From Pseudomonadota bacterium (GTDB taxonomy: Bacteria; Pseudomonadota; Gammaproteobacteria; UBA5335): a stretch of 7,734 nucleotides of DNA. This document shows, one piece after another, positions 1 to 6,462 of this stretch; position 1 is the stretch's first letter, and every line of letters begins with the position of its first letter. Where the stretch lies: the NCBI GenBank assembly GCA_002862965.1, contig PKCW01000133.1, positions 1 to 7,734 on the forward strand, read 5' to 3'. Both the position numbers and the translations under genes were made by a program. The notes under the pieces were generated by a model. It was not told the DNA's origin. It worked only from the letters and a program-made list of their open reading frames with translations, and did no database searches.

Positions 1-83
1 AACTCCCTCGGCAAATGACCCATGATTCCGGTCAGCAAATCCGGTGCCATGCTAAAAGGGCCATGAAAGCAGTACGTTGGGGA

Positions 84-121
84 AAATCCGGGGCGGCGCC
101 GGCGCCGGCTTTGGCGGATTT
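84..121 (-). terminator. Candidate intrinsic terminator downstream of trhA
   Basis: A perfect 7-bp inverted repeat (AAATCCG at 84-90, CGGATTT at 115-121) encloses a very GC-rich core that contains the 12-bp palindrome GCCGGCGCCGGC (98-109). Read on the minus strand the structure ends in GGATTTTCC, and it lies about 40 bases past the trhA stop codon. The T-tract is short and partly inside the stem, so this is a weak terminator prediction. The symmetry could also serve the plus strand. Confidence 0.3.
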
Positions 122-159
122 GCGACGAAAACCCGGCCCGACTGTGGCGTAAGCGACTG

Positions 160-840
160 CTAGCCGGACACGGCGCCGCCGGCGCCCGCCAAGCCGAGAC
201 TCTCCGGCAGACTGAACTGGTGCAGGATGGCGATGAAATGACAGGCGCTGCCGGTCAGCACGAAGAGGTGCCAGATGGTGTGGGAATAGGGAATGCGCCG
301 GTTGTGATAGAACAGCGTCCCCGCGGTATAGGCCACTCCCCCGCCGAGCAGCCAATACAGCGTGGCCGGCGCCAGCGCCCGGCTGATCGGCACCACCGCC
401 ACGATGGCGATCCACCCCATGAGCACATAGATGAGCGTCGAGAGCAGGCGCATGCGGCCGGTGAAAAACCATTTCATCACGATGCCGGCCACCGCCAGCC
501 CCCAGACCACGCCGAACAGCGACCAGCCCAGCGTGCCTTTCAGGACCGCGACGGTGAACGGCGTATAGGTGCCGGCGATCAGGAGAAAGATCGCGCAGTG
601 GTCGAACACCTTGAGGCGCTGTTTGATGCGCGTGTGTGAAACGGCGTGGTACAGCGTGGAGGCGGCGTACATCATCACCAGCGTGGTGGTGAAAACGGCG
701 GCGCTGATGACTTCGCGGACGCCGGCCTGGCTGGCGGACAGCACGATCAGGCTGATGCCGCCGGCGAGGGCGAGGAGCACCCCCAGCCCGTGGGTAATGG
801 CATTGGCGAGTTCTTCGGCAGGAGACCGTTCCGTCTGCAC
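160..840 (-). CDS. trhA: HlyIII/PAQR-family membrane protein (TrhA-like)
   Basis: This is a 226-residue seven-helix inner-membrane protein of the haemolysin III / PAQR family, whose bacterial members are linked to membrane-fluidity homeostasis; their enzymatic activity is not settled. Visible family marks are the N-terminal SPAEELANAITHG segment (residues 6-18), S61-x3-H65 at the end of a helix, D80-H81 in FDHCAIF, and the C-terminal H187-x3-H191 plus H201. The Ser/His/Asp/His set matches the zinc site of PAQR proteins. Hydrophobic helices fill the rest, and the length fits the usual 205-230 residues. The frame stays open to 1044, but the start is set at GTG 840: GGAGG lies at 848-852 with 7-nt spacing, and family homology begins a few residues later. 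The Arg/Ala-rich stretch further upstream looks non-coding. The gene is divergent from mgtA. Whether it is haemolytic cannot be told. Confidence 0.9.
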   Translation of the reverse strand: MQTERSPAEELANAITHGLGVLLALAGGISLIVLSASQAGVREVISAAVFTTTLVMMYAASTLYHAVSHTRIKQRLKVFDHCAIFLLIAGTYTPFTVAVLKGTLGWSLFGVVWGLAVAGIVMKWFFTGRMRLLSTLIYVLMGWIAIVAVVPISRALAPATLYWLLGGGVAYTAGTLFYHNRRIPYSHTIWHLFVLTGSACHFIAILHQFSLPESLGLAGAGGAVSG

Positions 841-1120
841 CGCGCTTCCTCCCGGCAAATGGTCCACACGCAGCAGGCTGCAGAGTCGCCGTTGCAGCCA
901 GCCCATGCACGAGCAGGATAGCATCCAGGGCGCACCGCCTTCTCGCTCACCGCCGGCCGCTCGAGCGGCCGCGCGGGACCTTCGACGCGCGATCCCCGAA
1001 TGCGCCCCCGCACGGCGCTCGAATCGCCGGCGACTGCTCGGCATGGGGATCGTGGCGGGATGCGGATCCGGTCCGGCGGGCCGGCCGCCGATGGACCGGC
1101 ACCTCCGGCGCAGGAGATTG

Positions 1121-1157
1121 CCGTCGATTCCCGGGTCAGCCGGAGCGACGGTTTTTT
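1121..1157 (+). terminator. Terminator-like hairpin with T6 tract in the mgtA leader (possible attenuator)
   Basis: CCGTCG (1121-1126) pairs with CGACGG (1146-1151), which is followed at once by six T (1152-1157). The 19-base loop contains CCGG-GTCAG-CCGG, which can form its own 4-bp stem. A T6 run is conspicuous in a GC-rich stretch. The orientation is that of transcription towards mgtA, and it lies about 225 bases before the 115-codon ORF, so attenuation of leader transcripts is a possible role. The outer stem is only 6 bp and no competing antiterminator was identified. Confidence 0.35.
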
Positions 1158-1359
1158 CGGGACGCCCCCTGTCACCGGCTCCGTGGTGGCAGCGGGGCAG
1201 CGGCGGGGAACAGATCCGTCACCGCAGCGTCACATCCGGCTGCCAGGCTGCCGGAGCCCGGGCGGTGGCATTTCGCGGTTTCCGCTTGCGACTCCCCCGC
1301 CACCCTTTCGCGGGCTCCGCCACCGGCGATTCTCGTTGGGTGCGATGCCCAGACACCGC

Positions 1360-1379
1360 ACCTCCCGCCGGAGGGAGGT
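1360..1379 (+). promoter_or_regulatory. Hairpin occluding the Shine-Dalgarno of the leader ORF
   Basis: ACCTCCC (1360-1366) and GGGAGGT (1373-1379) form a perfect 7-bp, mostly G-C stem around the loop GCCGGA. The 3' arm is the Shine-Dalgarno of the ORF starting at ATG 1383. If the stem forms, ribosomes cannot reach that site, so it could act as a translational switch (thermosensor-like, or opened by an upstream structure). A second GGAGG register overlaps the loop (1370-1374) and could give partial access. The structure is seen directly; the regulatory role is inferred. Confidence 0.45.
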
Positions 1380-1382
1380 CTG

Positions 1383-1730
1383 ATGCCGCTTCGACCCGCT
1401 CGGGTGGAATCACCGCCGCGCACCTCGACGCCGTGGGGCAATGCGCTCGCGTTCGCTCTGGCGGCGGCCTCGGTCCATGCCGCCCGGACCGGGTTCCGCT
1501 GCTGGCTGCTGCCCGAACGCCTGCAGCAGGATGCTCCCGGTAGCGACCGGACCGGCGGCGGCACGGCGGAACGCTGGTCCCCCATCGGACTGCGCCTGCC
1601 TTCGCGCCGTTTCTGCCATCATGCCGGCACGGTGATCCTCGTCCACCGGCGACGCCCGACGACCCTCGATTGCCACCGCCCGGCGGAGCTCCGCGATCCG
1701 GATGGCCGGCAAGGCTGGAGTGCCCCATGA
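1383..1730 (+). CDS. 115-codon ORF overlapping mgtA start; possible leader peptide
   Basis: I do not recognise this 115-residue product. Its start ATG follows GGAGGGAGG at 1370-1378, an excellent Shine-Dalgarno that is also in a hairpin. Its TGA stop (1728-1730) overlaps the mgtA ATG as ATGA, the classic geometry for translational coupling, and the mgtA ribosome-binding site lies in its last codons. The N-terminus is proline-rich (P2, P5, P11, P12, P17), followed by an Ala/Leu-rich hydrophobic stretch (residues 21-34) and an Arg-rich, Pro-containing remainder. Known enterobacterial mgtA leaders also carry short proline-rich peptides (MgtL), but those are about 17 residues, so the parallel is only suggestive. 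Codon third positions are mostly G/C, as in the neighbours. It could still be a chance ORF, because long frames are common at this GC content. Confidence 0.45.
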   Translation: MPLRPARVESPPRTSTPWGNALAFALAAASVHAARTGFRCWLLPERLQQDAPGSDRTGGGTAERWSPIGLRLPSRRFCHHAGTVILVHRRRPTTLDCHRPAELRDPDGRQGWSAP

Positions 1731-4489
1731 AGTTCCCTTCCCTGAAAAAACGTTTCGCGGGATTTCTTCGCACCCGCCGGTTCTTCCGGCATTTCCACCG
1801 ACGCGTGATGTTGGAGAGTCTGGTCGGCACGGGTGTCAGTCGCGAACTGGCACCGGCCCATGCCCAGGAACTCATCGCCGCCGCGCAAAGCGCCCCCGAT
1901 GCGCTGCTGGCCCGCCTCGACTCCCATGCCGATGGGTTCACCGAAGCCCAGGCAGAGGCCGTGCGCAGCCGCGTGGGCCTCAACGAAGTCGACCACGAGA
2001 AGCCGCTGCCGTGGTGGCTGCACCTGTGGCACTGCTACCGCACGCCGTTCAGCCTGCTGCTGACGCTGCTGGCGGTGGTGTCCTACGTCACCGGCGACAT
2101 GAAGGCGACCGTCGTCATCGGCGCCATGGTGCTGCTCGCGACCTTCATCCGCTTCTGGCAGGAGCGCAAGTCGAACCGCGCCGCCGATGCGCTCAAGGCC
2201 ATGGTGAGCAACACCGCCACCGTGATGCGGCGCGACGTGTCCGAGGAAGCCGCGCCGATCTTCGAGCGCTACTACGGCGTGCATCTGCACGTGAAGCCGG
2301 CGCGGCGGGTCGAACTCCCCATCCGCCTGCTGGTGCCGGGCGACGTGATCGTGCTGTCGGCGGGCGACATGATTCCCGCCGACTGCCGCGTGCTGCGCGC
2401 GCAGGATCTGTTCATGAACCAGGCGGCCATGACCGGCGAGTCGCTACCGGTGGAAAAGTACGCGCAGGCGCCGGCCGCCGCCGATGGAAACCCGCTCGAG
2501 CTCGACAACATCCTGTTCATGGGCACCAACGTGGTGTCGGGATCGGCGACGGCCGTGGTGGTGGCGACGGGCCAGCGCACCTACTTTGGCGCGCTCGCCC
2601 AGCGCGTGATCAGCACCGACCGGGCGCCGACGCAGTTCCAGGCCGGCGTGAACAGTGTCGCCTGGCTGCTGATCCGCTTCATGTTCGTGATGGCGCCGCT
2701 GGTGCTGCTGATCAACGGCGTGACCAAGCACGACTGGATGCAGGCGCTGCTGTTCACGCTGTCGATCGCGGTCGGGCTCACGCCCGAGATGCTGCCGATG
2801 ATCGTCACCTCCACGCTCGCCAAGGGCGCGGTGTTCCTGTCGCGCAAGAAGGTGATCGTGAAGCGCCTCGACGCCATCCAGAACTTCGGCGCCATGGACG
2901 TGCTGTGCACCGACAAGACCGGCACGCTGACGCAGGACAAGGTGGTGCTGGCGCGGCACACCGACGTGTGGGGCGAACCCTCCGACGAGGTGCTCACCTT
3001 CGCGTACGTGAACAGCTACTACCAGACGGGGCTTAAAAACCTGCTCGACGTGGCGGTGCTGGAGCACGCCGAGCACGCGCGGCATACGGACATCGCGACG
3101 GCGTTCCAGCCGATCGACGAGATTCCGTTCGACTTCCAGCGCCGGCGCATGTCGGTGGTGGTGCAGGCGCCGGACGGCGCGCATCTGCTGATCTGCAAGG
3201 GCGCCGTCGAGGAAGTGATGCAGGTATGTAGCCGCGTGCGCCATGGCGACGCGGACGAGCCGCTCGACGCGGCGCTGCTGGCGCGCGTGCGCGACGTGAC
3301 GGCAGCGCTGAACCACGAGGGACTGCGCGTGGTGGCGGTGGCGGTGAAGACGCCGCCCAACCAGGCCGAGTACCGCGTGCCGGACGAGTGTGATCTGACG
3401 CTGATCGGCTACGTGGCCTTCCTCGACCCGCCCAAGGAGAGCGCCGCGCCGGCGCTGGAAGCGCTTGCCGCGCACGGCGTGCGGGTGAAGGTGCTGACCG
3501 GCGACAACGAGCTGGTGACCGCCAAGGTGTGCAAGGACGTGGGGCTCGCGCCGAACGGCGTGCTGCTGGGCACGGATGTCGAGCGCCTCGGCGACGCCGA
3601 GCTGGCGAGCGCGGTGGAGGCGCACGACGTGTTCGCCAAGCTCACCCCGGCCCACAAGGACCGCATCGTGCGCCAGCTCAAGGCCAACGGCCACGTGGTC
3701 GGCTTCATGGGCGACGGCATCAACGACGCGCCGGCGCTGCGCAGCGCCGACATCGGCATTTCGGTCGACACCGCAGTCGACATCGCCAAGGAGGCGGCCG
3801 ACATCATCCTGCTCGAAAAGAGCCTGATGGTGCTGGAGGAAGGCGTGCTCGAGGGCCGCACCACCTTCGCCAACATGCTCAAGTACATCAAGATGACGGC
3901 CAGCTCCAACTTCGGCAACGTGCTGTCGGTGCTGGTGGCGAGCGCCTTCATCCCGTTCCTGCCGATGCTGCCGATGCACCTGCTGGTGCTGAACCTGCTC
4001 TACGACATCTCGCAGAGCGCCATTCCGTTCGACCGCGTCGATCCCGAACTGCTGACCGCGCCGCAGCGCTGGGACCCGGCCGGCATCGGCCGCTTCATGG
4101 TGTTCTTCGGGCCGATCAGCTCGGTGTTCGACATCACCACGTATCTGGCGATGTGGTTCCTGTTCGGCGCCAGCAGCCCGGCGCAGCAGACGCTGTTCCA
4201 GTCCGGCTGGTTCGTCGAGAGCCTGCTCACGCAGACGCTGATCGTGCACATGATCCGCACGCCAAAGCTGCCGTTCCTGCAAAGCCGCGCGGCGACGCCG
4301 CTGCTCGCCATGACGGCGGCCATCATGGCGGTCGGCATCCTGATGCCGATGGGGCCGTTCGCGCACTACTTCAAGCTGCAGGCGCTGCCGGCTGCGTACT
4401 TCGCGGTGCTCGCGGCGATCCTGGTCGGCTACATGGCGCTCACGCAGCTGATGAAGGGTTACTACAACCGCCGTTTCGGCTGGCAGTAG
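1727..4489 (+). CDS. mgtA: Mg2+-importing P-type ATPase MgtA
   Basis: This 920-residue inner-membrane P-type ATPase (type IIIB) imports Mg2+ with ATP hydrolysis. All key parts are intact: actuator TGES (236-239), phosphorylation motif DKTGTLT with D396, nucleotide-domain TGDN (591-594), hinge GDGIND (662-667), and the subfamily membrane motif TPEMLP (352-357) in helix M4. LNLLYDISQ (M6, N756/D760) is also present. M1/M2 lie near residues 105-145, M3/M4 near 315-370, and six further helices follow residue 725. The cytosolic N-terminus is Arg/Lys/Phe-rich, as usual for MgtA. Length is close to the roughly 900 of well-known homologues. The start at ATG 1727 has GGAG at 1717-1720 with 6-nt spacing; an in-frame start at 1670 would add 19 unlikely residues and has no such site. 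The gene is preceded by an overlapping small ORF and a structured leader, which suggests post-initiation control. Confidence 0.97.
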   Translation: MKFPSLKKRFAGFLRTRRFFRHFHRRVMLESLVGTGVSRELAPAHAQELIAAAQSAPDALLARLDSHADGFTEAQAEAVRSRVGLNEVDHEKPLPWWLHLWHCYRTPFSLLLTLLAVVSYVTGDMKATVVIGAMVLLATFIRFWQERKSNRAADALKAMVSNTATVMRRDVSEEAAPIFERYYGVHLHVKPARRVELPIRLLVPGDVIVLSAGDMIPADCRVLRAQDLFMNQAAMTGESLPVEKYAQAPAAADGNPLELDNILFMGTNVVSGSATAVVVATGQRTYFGALAQRVISTDRAPTQFQAGVNSVAWLLIRFMFVMAPLVLLINGVTKHDWMQALLFTLSIAVGLTPEMLPMIVTSTLAKGAVFLSRKKVIVKRLDAIQNFGAMDVLCTDKTGTLTQDKVVLARHTDVWGEPSDEVLTFAYVNSYYQTGLKNLLDVAVLEHAEHARHTDIATAFQPIDEIPFDFQRRRMSVVVQAPDGAHLLICKGAVEEVMQVCSRVRHGDADEPLDAALLARVRDVTAALNHEGLRVVAVAVKTPPNQAEYRVPDECDLTLIGYVAFLDPPKESAAPALEALAAHGVRVKVLTGDNELVTAKVCKDVGLAPNGVLLGTDVERLGDAELASAVEAHDVFAKLTPAHKDRIVRQLKANGHVVGFMGDGINDAPALRSADIGISVDTAVDIAKEAADIILLEKSLMVLEEGVLEGRTTFANMLKYIKMTASSNFGNVLSVLVASAFIPFLPMLPMHLLVLNLLYDISQSAIPFDRVDPELLTAPQRWDPAGIGRFMVFFGPISSVFDITTYLAMWFLFGASSPAQQTLFQSGWFVESLLTQTLIVHMIRTPKLPFLQSRAATPLLAMTAAIMAVGILMPMGPFAHYFKLQALPAAYFAVLAAILVGYMALTQLMKGYYNRRFGWQ

Positions 4490-4659
4490 GCCGCAGCCCA
4501 AGGGCCAGCACGCCGGCACAGCCCGGATCTGCGCCGCCGGTCCGCGGGCCGCGAACCGCAATCACCGCCCGCCGTAGCGCGTCAGTCAGGCTCGGGGATT
4601 CCGCGCTCGGGTCGCCCGAAAATCGCCGGCACCGCGGCCGGCTTCAGGCGCCACGCGAT
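4490..4659. other. Convergent intergenic region after mgtA
   Basis: These 170 bases separate the converging mgtA and globin genes. Reading frames across them are Arg/Pro-rich and show no gene. A candidate minus-strand terminator lies at 4617-4642. A second small hairpin, TCGGG-TCG-CCCGA (4607-4619), sits beside it but is followed by A rather than T on the plus strand. I see no convincing terminator for mgtA itself. Confidence 0.5.
4617..4642 (-). terminator. Candidate terminator of the globin operon
   Basis: On the minus strand a GCCGGC-CGCGGT-GCCGGC hairpin (6-bp stem, 6-base loop, 4625-4642) is followed by GATTTTC (the T's at 4619-4622). It lies 18 bases beyond the stop codon of the truncated haemoglobin gene, the expected place. 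The T-tract is short, which lowers confidence. Confidence 0.4.
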
Positions 4660-5088
4660 TCAGGGGCGCTGCGCCCCCGCATCGTGGGGATTGCCTTCCT
4701 GGTTGCGCATCCAGTCGGCCAGCCGGGCGAGCAGCCCGTAGATTTCTTCGCGCGCCGCGACATCGGCGACGGTTTCATCGAGCGCGCCGCGCATGCAGAG
4801 GAGCCACGCATCGCGCTCCTCGTTGCCGATGGGAAAACCCATGTGGCGCTGGCGCAGACGCGGATGGCCGCGCTCGGCCGAATAGCGCTTCGGCCCGCCC
4901 ATCCATTCGCCCAGATAGCGCCGCAGCACCTCCTTCACCGGCCCGAGGTCGGGCGCATGCATGGCGCGAATGGTCCGCGCCTCGGGCAGGGTGTCCATGC
5001 GCGCGTAAAACCCGTCCACCAGCCGCTCGATGGTCGGCGCGCCGCCGATACGCTCGAACATGGATACCGCCGTTTCGGCCTCGGCCAT
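4660..5088 (-). CDS. Group II truncated haemoglobin (TrHb2)
   Basis: A 142-residue cytosolic haem protein of the 2-over-2 globin fold, group II. Members bind O2, NO or peroxide and are usually linked to oxygen delivery, NO detoxification or redox stress; the ligand here is not readable from sequence. Visible marks are FERIGG at the N-terminus (11-16), B10 Tyr28 in FY, H44 around the CD1 region, WMGGP (62-66), GHPRLRQRH (74-82) with proximal His82 (F8), and group II-typical Trp95 (G8) in ERDAW. The start was chosen as ATG 5088 with GGAG (5097-5100) at 8-nt spacing; a GTG directly before it at 5091 (5-nt spacing) is also possible. It is the last gene of a three-gene minus-strand cluster, 46 bases after the 55-codon gene. 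Codon use matches the neighbours, and the C-terminal tail beyond the globin fold is short. Confidence 0.94.
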   Translation of the reverse strand: MAEAETAVSMFERIGGAPTIERLVDGFYARMDTLPEARTIRAMHAPDLGPVKEVLRRYLGEWMGGPKRYSAERGHPRLRQRHMGFPIGNEERDAWLLCMRGALDETVADVAAREEIYGLLARLADWMRNQEGNPHDAGAQRP

Positions 5089-5134
5089 CACTCAATCTCC
5101 GTTCATAAGGTCGTCATGCCCGGTGCACGGACGG

Positions 5135-5302
5135 CTACTCATCCATGCTGGGCAGCAAAATCACTTCCGCCGGCGCGCCGGGCCCGTCGTCCTCCCAGAA
5201 GTCCAGCGCGGCCACCCGCGAGAGTCCGCCGCCGCTCTCGATCAGCACCACGGCATCCACCGGCATTTTCGCGAGCGCGTCCAGCAATTGCGCAACCGTC
5301 AT
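5135..5302 (-). CDS. Small conserved-looking protein, 55 aa, unknown function
   Basis: This gene of 55 codons begins MTVAQLLDALAKMPVDAVVL and ends ILLPSMDE. It has a good ribosome-binding site (AGGA at 5309-5312, 6-nt spacing) and G/C-ending codons. The predicted pattern is an amphipathic N-terminal helix (residues 3-13), a beta strand (DAVVLIES, 16-23), a Gly-rich turn (24-26), then further strands and an acidic middle part (EDD, 37-39). Calculated charge is clearly acidic. The layout (helix, PxDA, strand, GGG, strand, VILLPS) resembles small bacterial and phage proteins of the kind that begin with a helix and a PxDA-type turn, but I cannot name the family. It lies 36 bases after the upstream 112-residue gene and 46 bases before the globin gene, so co-transcription is very likely. 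No cysteine or histidine is present, which argues against metal or haem binding. Confidence 0.72.
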   Translation of the reverse strand: MTVAQLLDALAKMPVDAVVLIESGGGLSRVAALDFWEDDGPGAPAEVILLPSMDE

Positions 5303-5338
5303 GCTCTTTCCTTTCCCGTCCGCTGTCGATGCGCGCGA

Positions 5339-5677
5339 TCAATCAGGCAGGAGCGCGCCCGACTCATCGAAGTAGAGGGTCACGGCCTCCTCGTCCAGCA
5401 TCGCGATCTCGGCCTGCCGCAGCGCGCCGTTCGGGTGATAGGCATAGCGGTGGGCCAGTTCCACCTCGCCGTAGACCAGCTTGTCGAAGCCGAGCAAGGT
5501 GTCCCGACCATCGAAATAGGCGCGGATGAAGGTGTTGCGGTTGGACAGCGCCGCGGCCTCGATGGGATTCACCAGCCGCAGCGGCAGCCCGACTCCGGTG
5601 TAGGAGACGAAATGGCGGCACGCGGCCTCGCCCGCGCCGTTCGGACCTGCAAGGCCTGTCGAGGATTGCTGATTCAT
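5339..5677 (-). CDS. Conserved protein of unknown function (possibly DUF6156), 112 aa
   Basis: A soluble protein of 112 residues without signal peptide or membrane segment. The conserved-looking core runs from RHFVSYTGVGLPLRLVNPIE (21-40) through NRNTFIRAYFD (46-56), then LVYGEVELAHRY (67-78), YHPNGALRQAEI (80-91) and LYFDESGALL (101-110). From memory this fits the family called DUF6156, which I could not verify. Three segments share an aromatic-x-G-x-L rhythm (54-62, 80-86, 102-109), like the beta-hairpin repeats of MORN-type proteins. The start at ATG 5677 is preferred because homology begins about 20 residues later; no clear Shine-Dalgarno precedes it, and the frame is open upstream to 6181 with an unlikely sequence. 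It is the first gene of the cluster leading to the 55-aa protein and the truncated haemoglobin, and its 5' flank should hold the operon promoter. Confidence 0.82.
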   Translation of the reverse strand: MNQQSSTGLAGPNGAGEAACRHFVSYTGVGLPLRLVNPIEAAALSNRNTFIRAYFDGRDTLLGFDKLVYGEVELAHRYAYHPNGALRQAEIAMLDEEAVTLYFDESGALLPD

Positions 5678-6462
5678 GCGCCGCGCCGTCTGCCTGCCTG
5701 TCTCATCCAGGCAGCAGGAAACATGCCGCCCATGAGGCCAACGGAAAGGCGCCGTGGTCCACGACCGGCGCGCGCGCGGCGATTCCGCGGCCGCCCGTTG
5801 AATCAGTGTGTTGATCGGGCTCCGGCATTCCCCCGGCCTGCGGCCCGATCCCCGTCCGGCCCCAGCCGATGTCGCGAACCGGCCAACGGTCCTCCACGTG
5901 AAGCAAACACCTGTCGCAATCCGCTCACACGCCGGCCGGTCGATCTGTGCCGGGATCGCTCGCCGGCGTACGCGGATCGCCGGCACGGCAGGCGCCGATG
6001 GCCATGCGCCGTTTCCTGCCGTTCGACAGCCGGCCCGAAGCGCTACGACGCCCGGCAACTGGCCCGCGGACGAGCGCCAGGACCCGAGATCAACAGAAGA
6101 ACAAGGGGTGTTGAGCGGGATGGTTGTGCAGATGAATGGGCTCGGGCGCGCCGGCTCGACGCCGTCGGGCAGGATGAACACACAGGACGTCTTGCGGGAT
6201 GTGCGCGGACTACGCGGTGGGCAACGGCTCGGCGCGGGTCGAGGGGCGGCGGCGTGGAAGGCAGCCGGATGACGCAGCGGCAGACGGCCCAGCGGTTCGC
6301 AGTCTGCCTTCGACGATGCCGGCGTGCAGCCGACGAAGATCTGTGCCGGTGAGCCTGCGGCCGCGCCTGCCTGCGCCTCGAGCCGGCATTTCGCCGGCAG
6401 ACCGGTCCGTGGGCGCGAATATCGTTGTCACGGGTGCGCCGCCGTCCATGTCGGCTGGCCGG
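5678..6462. other. Long intergenic region with no supported gene
   Basis: These 785 bases lie between the globin operon and the broken monooxygenase gene. Open frames exist on both strands (for example plus 5808-6272 and minus 6210-6542), but their products are Arg/Ala/Pro-rich without family resemblance, and their starts lack good ribosome-binding sites. A 50-codon plus-strand frame from ATG 6120 follows AAGGGGTG (spacing too long), so I do not call it. A small GCCGGC-ATTTC-GCCGGC hairpin occurs at 6382-6398 with no T-tract. The left part must contain the promoter of the minus-strand operon, but no clear one is visible. The stretch may be decayed sequence. Confidence 0.5.

Larger units (their letters stand above)
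841..1382. other. Divergent intergenic leader between trhA and the mgtA unit
   Basis: These 542 bases separate the divergent trhA and mgtA units. Reading frames here are Arg/Pro/Ser-rich and have no family resemblance, so I treat the stretch as non-coding. It must hold promoters for both directions, but I see no clear -35/-10 pair and no PhoP-type direct repeat. Supported contents are the trhA ribosome-binding site (845-853), a hairpin followed by six T (1121-1157) and a hairpin over a Shine-Dalgarno (1360-1379). The 1260-1330 part holds GGTGGC/GCCACC segments (a CGGTGGC near 1264 can pair with GCCACCG near 1318), so a long mRNA leader could be folded here. Confidence 0.5.

Noticed and set aside
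18..152. Small plus-strand ORF at the left end (44 codons, internal ATG at 63)
   Set aside because: Weak ribosome-binding sites, overlap with the terminator-like palindrome, and no recognisable product.
841..1726. Known Mg2+ riboswitch (M-box type) or PhoP box upstream of mgtA
   Set aside because: No conserved M-box core or PhoP direct repeat was recognised; only the unlabelled hairpins reported above.
1702..3036. 444-codon plus-strand ORF over the mgtA 5' half
   Set aside because: Frame-shifted shadow of mgtA with extreme Arg content.
2444..4561. 705-codon minus-strand ORF opposite mgtA
   Set aside because: His/Arg/Gln/Val-rich shadow of the mgtA codons; no family resemblance, while the plus frame carries every P-type ATPase motif.
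4663..4677. GGGGCG-CTG-CGCCCC hairpin at the globin 3' end
   Set aside because: It lies inside the last codons and has no T-tract, so it is not called a terminator.
3529..5529. 666-codon plus-strand ORF spanning the mgtA end and the globin cluster
   Set aside because: Arg/Gly/Ala-rich out-of-frame reading through two real gene regions; an artefact of high GC.
5798..5817. FNR-like site near TTGAATCAGTGTGTTGATCG ahead of the globin operon
   Set aside because: The half-sites are not in the inverted TTGAT-N4-ATCAA arrangement; only a short ATCA/TGAT symmetry in the wrong orientation.
5339..6181. 280-codon version of the 112-aa gene starting at 6181
   Set aside because: The added 168 residues are Arg/Pro/Ala-rich and unlike the conserved core; ATG 5677 is more sensible.
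6120..6272. 50-codon plus-strand ORF in the gene-free region
   Set aside because: A GGGGTG motif lies upstream, but spacing is poor and the product is a Gly/Arg/Ala-rich low-complexity sequence.
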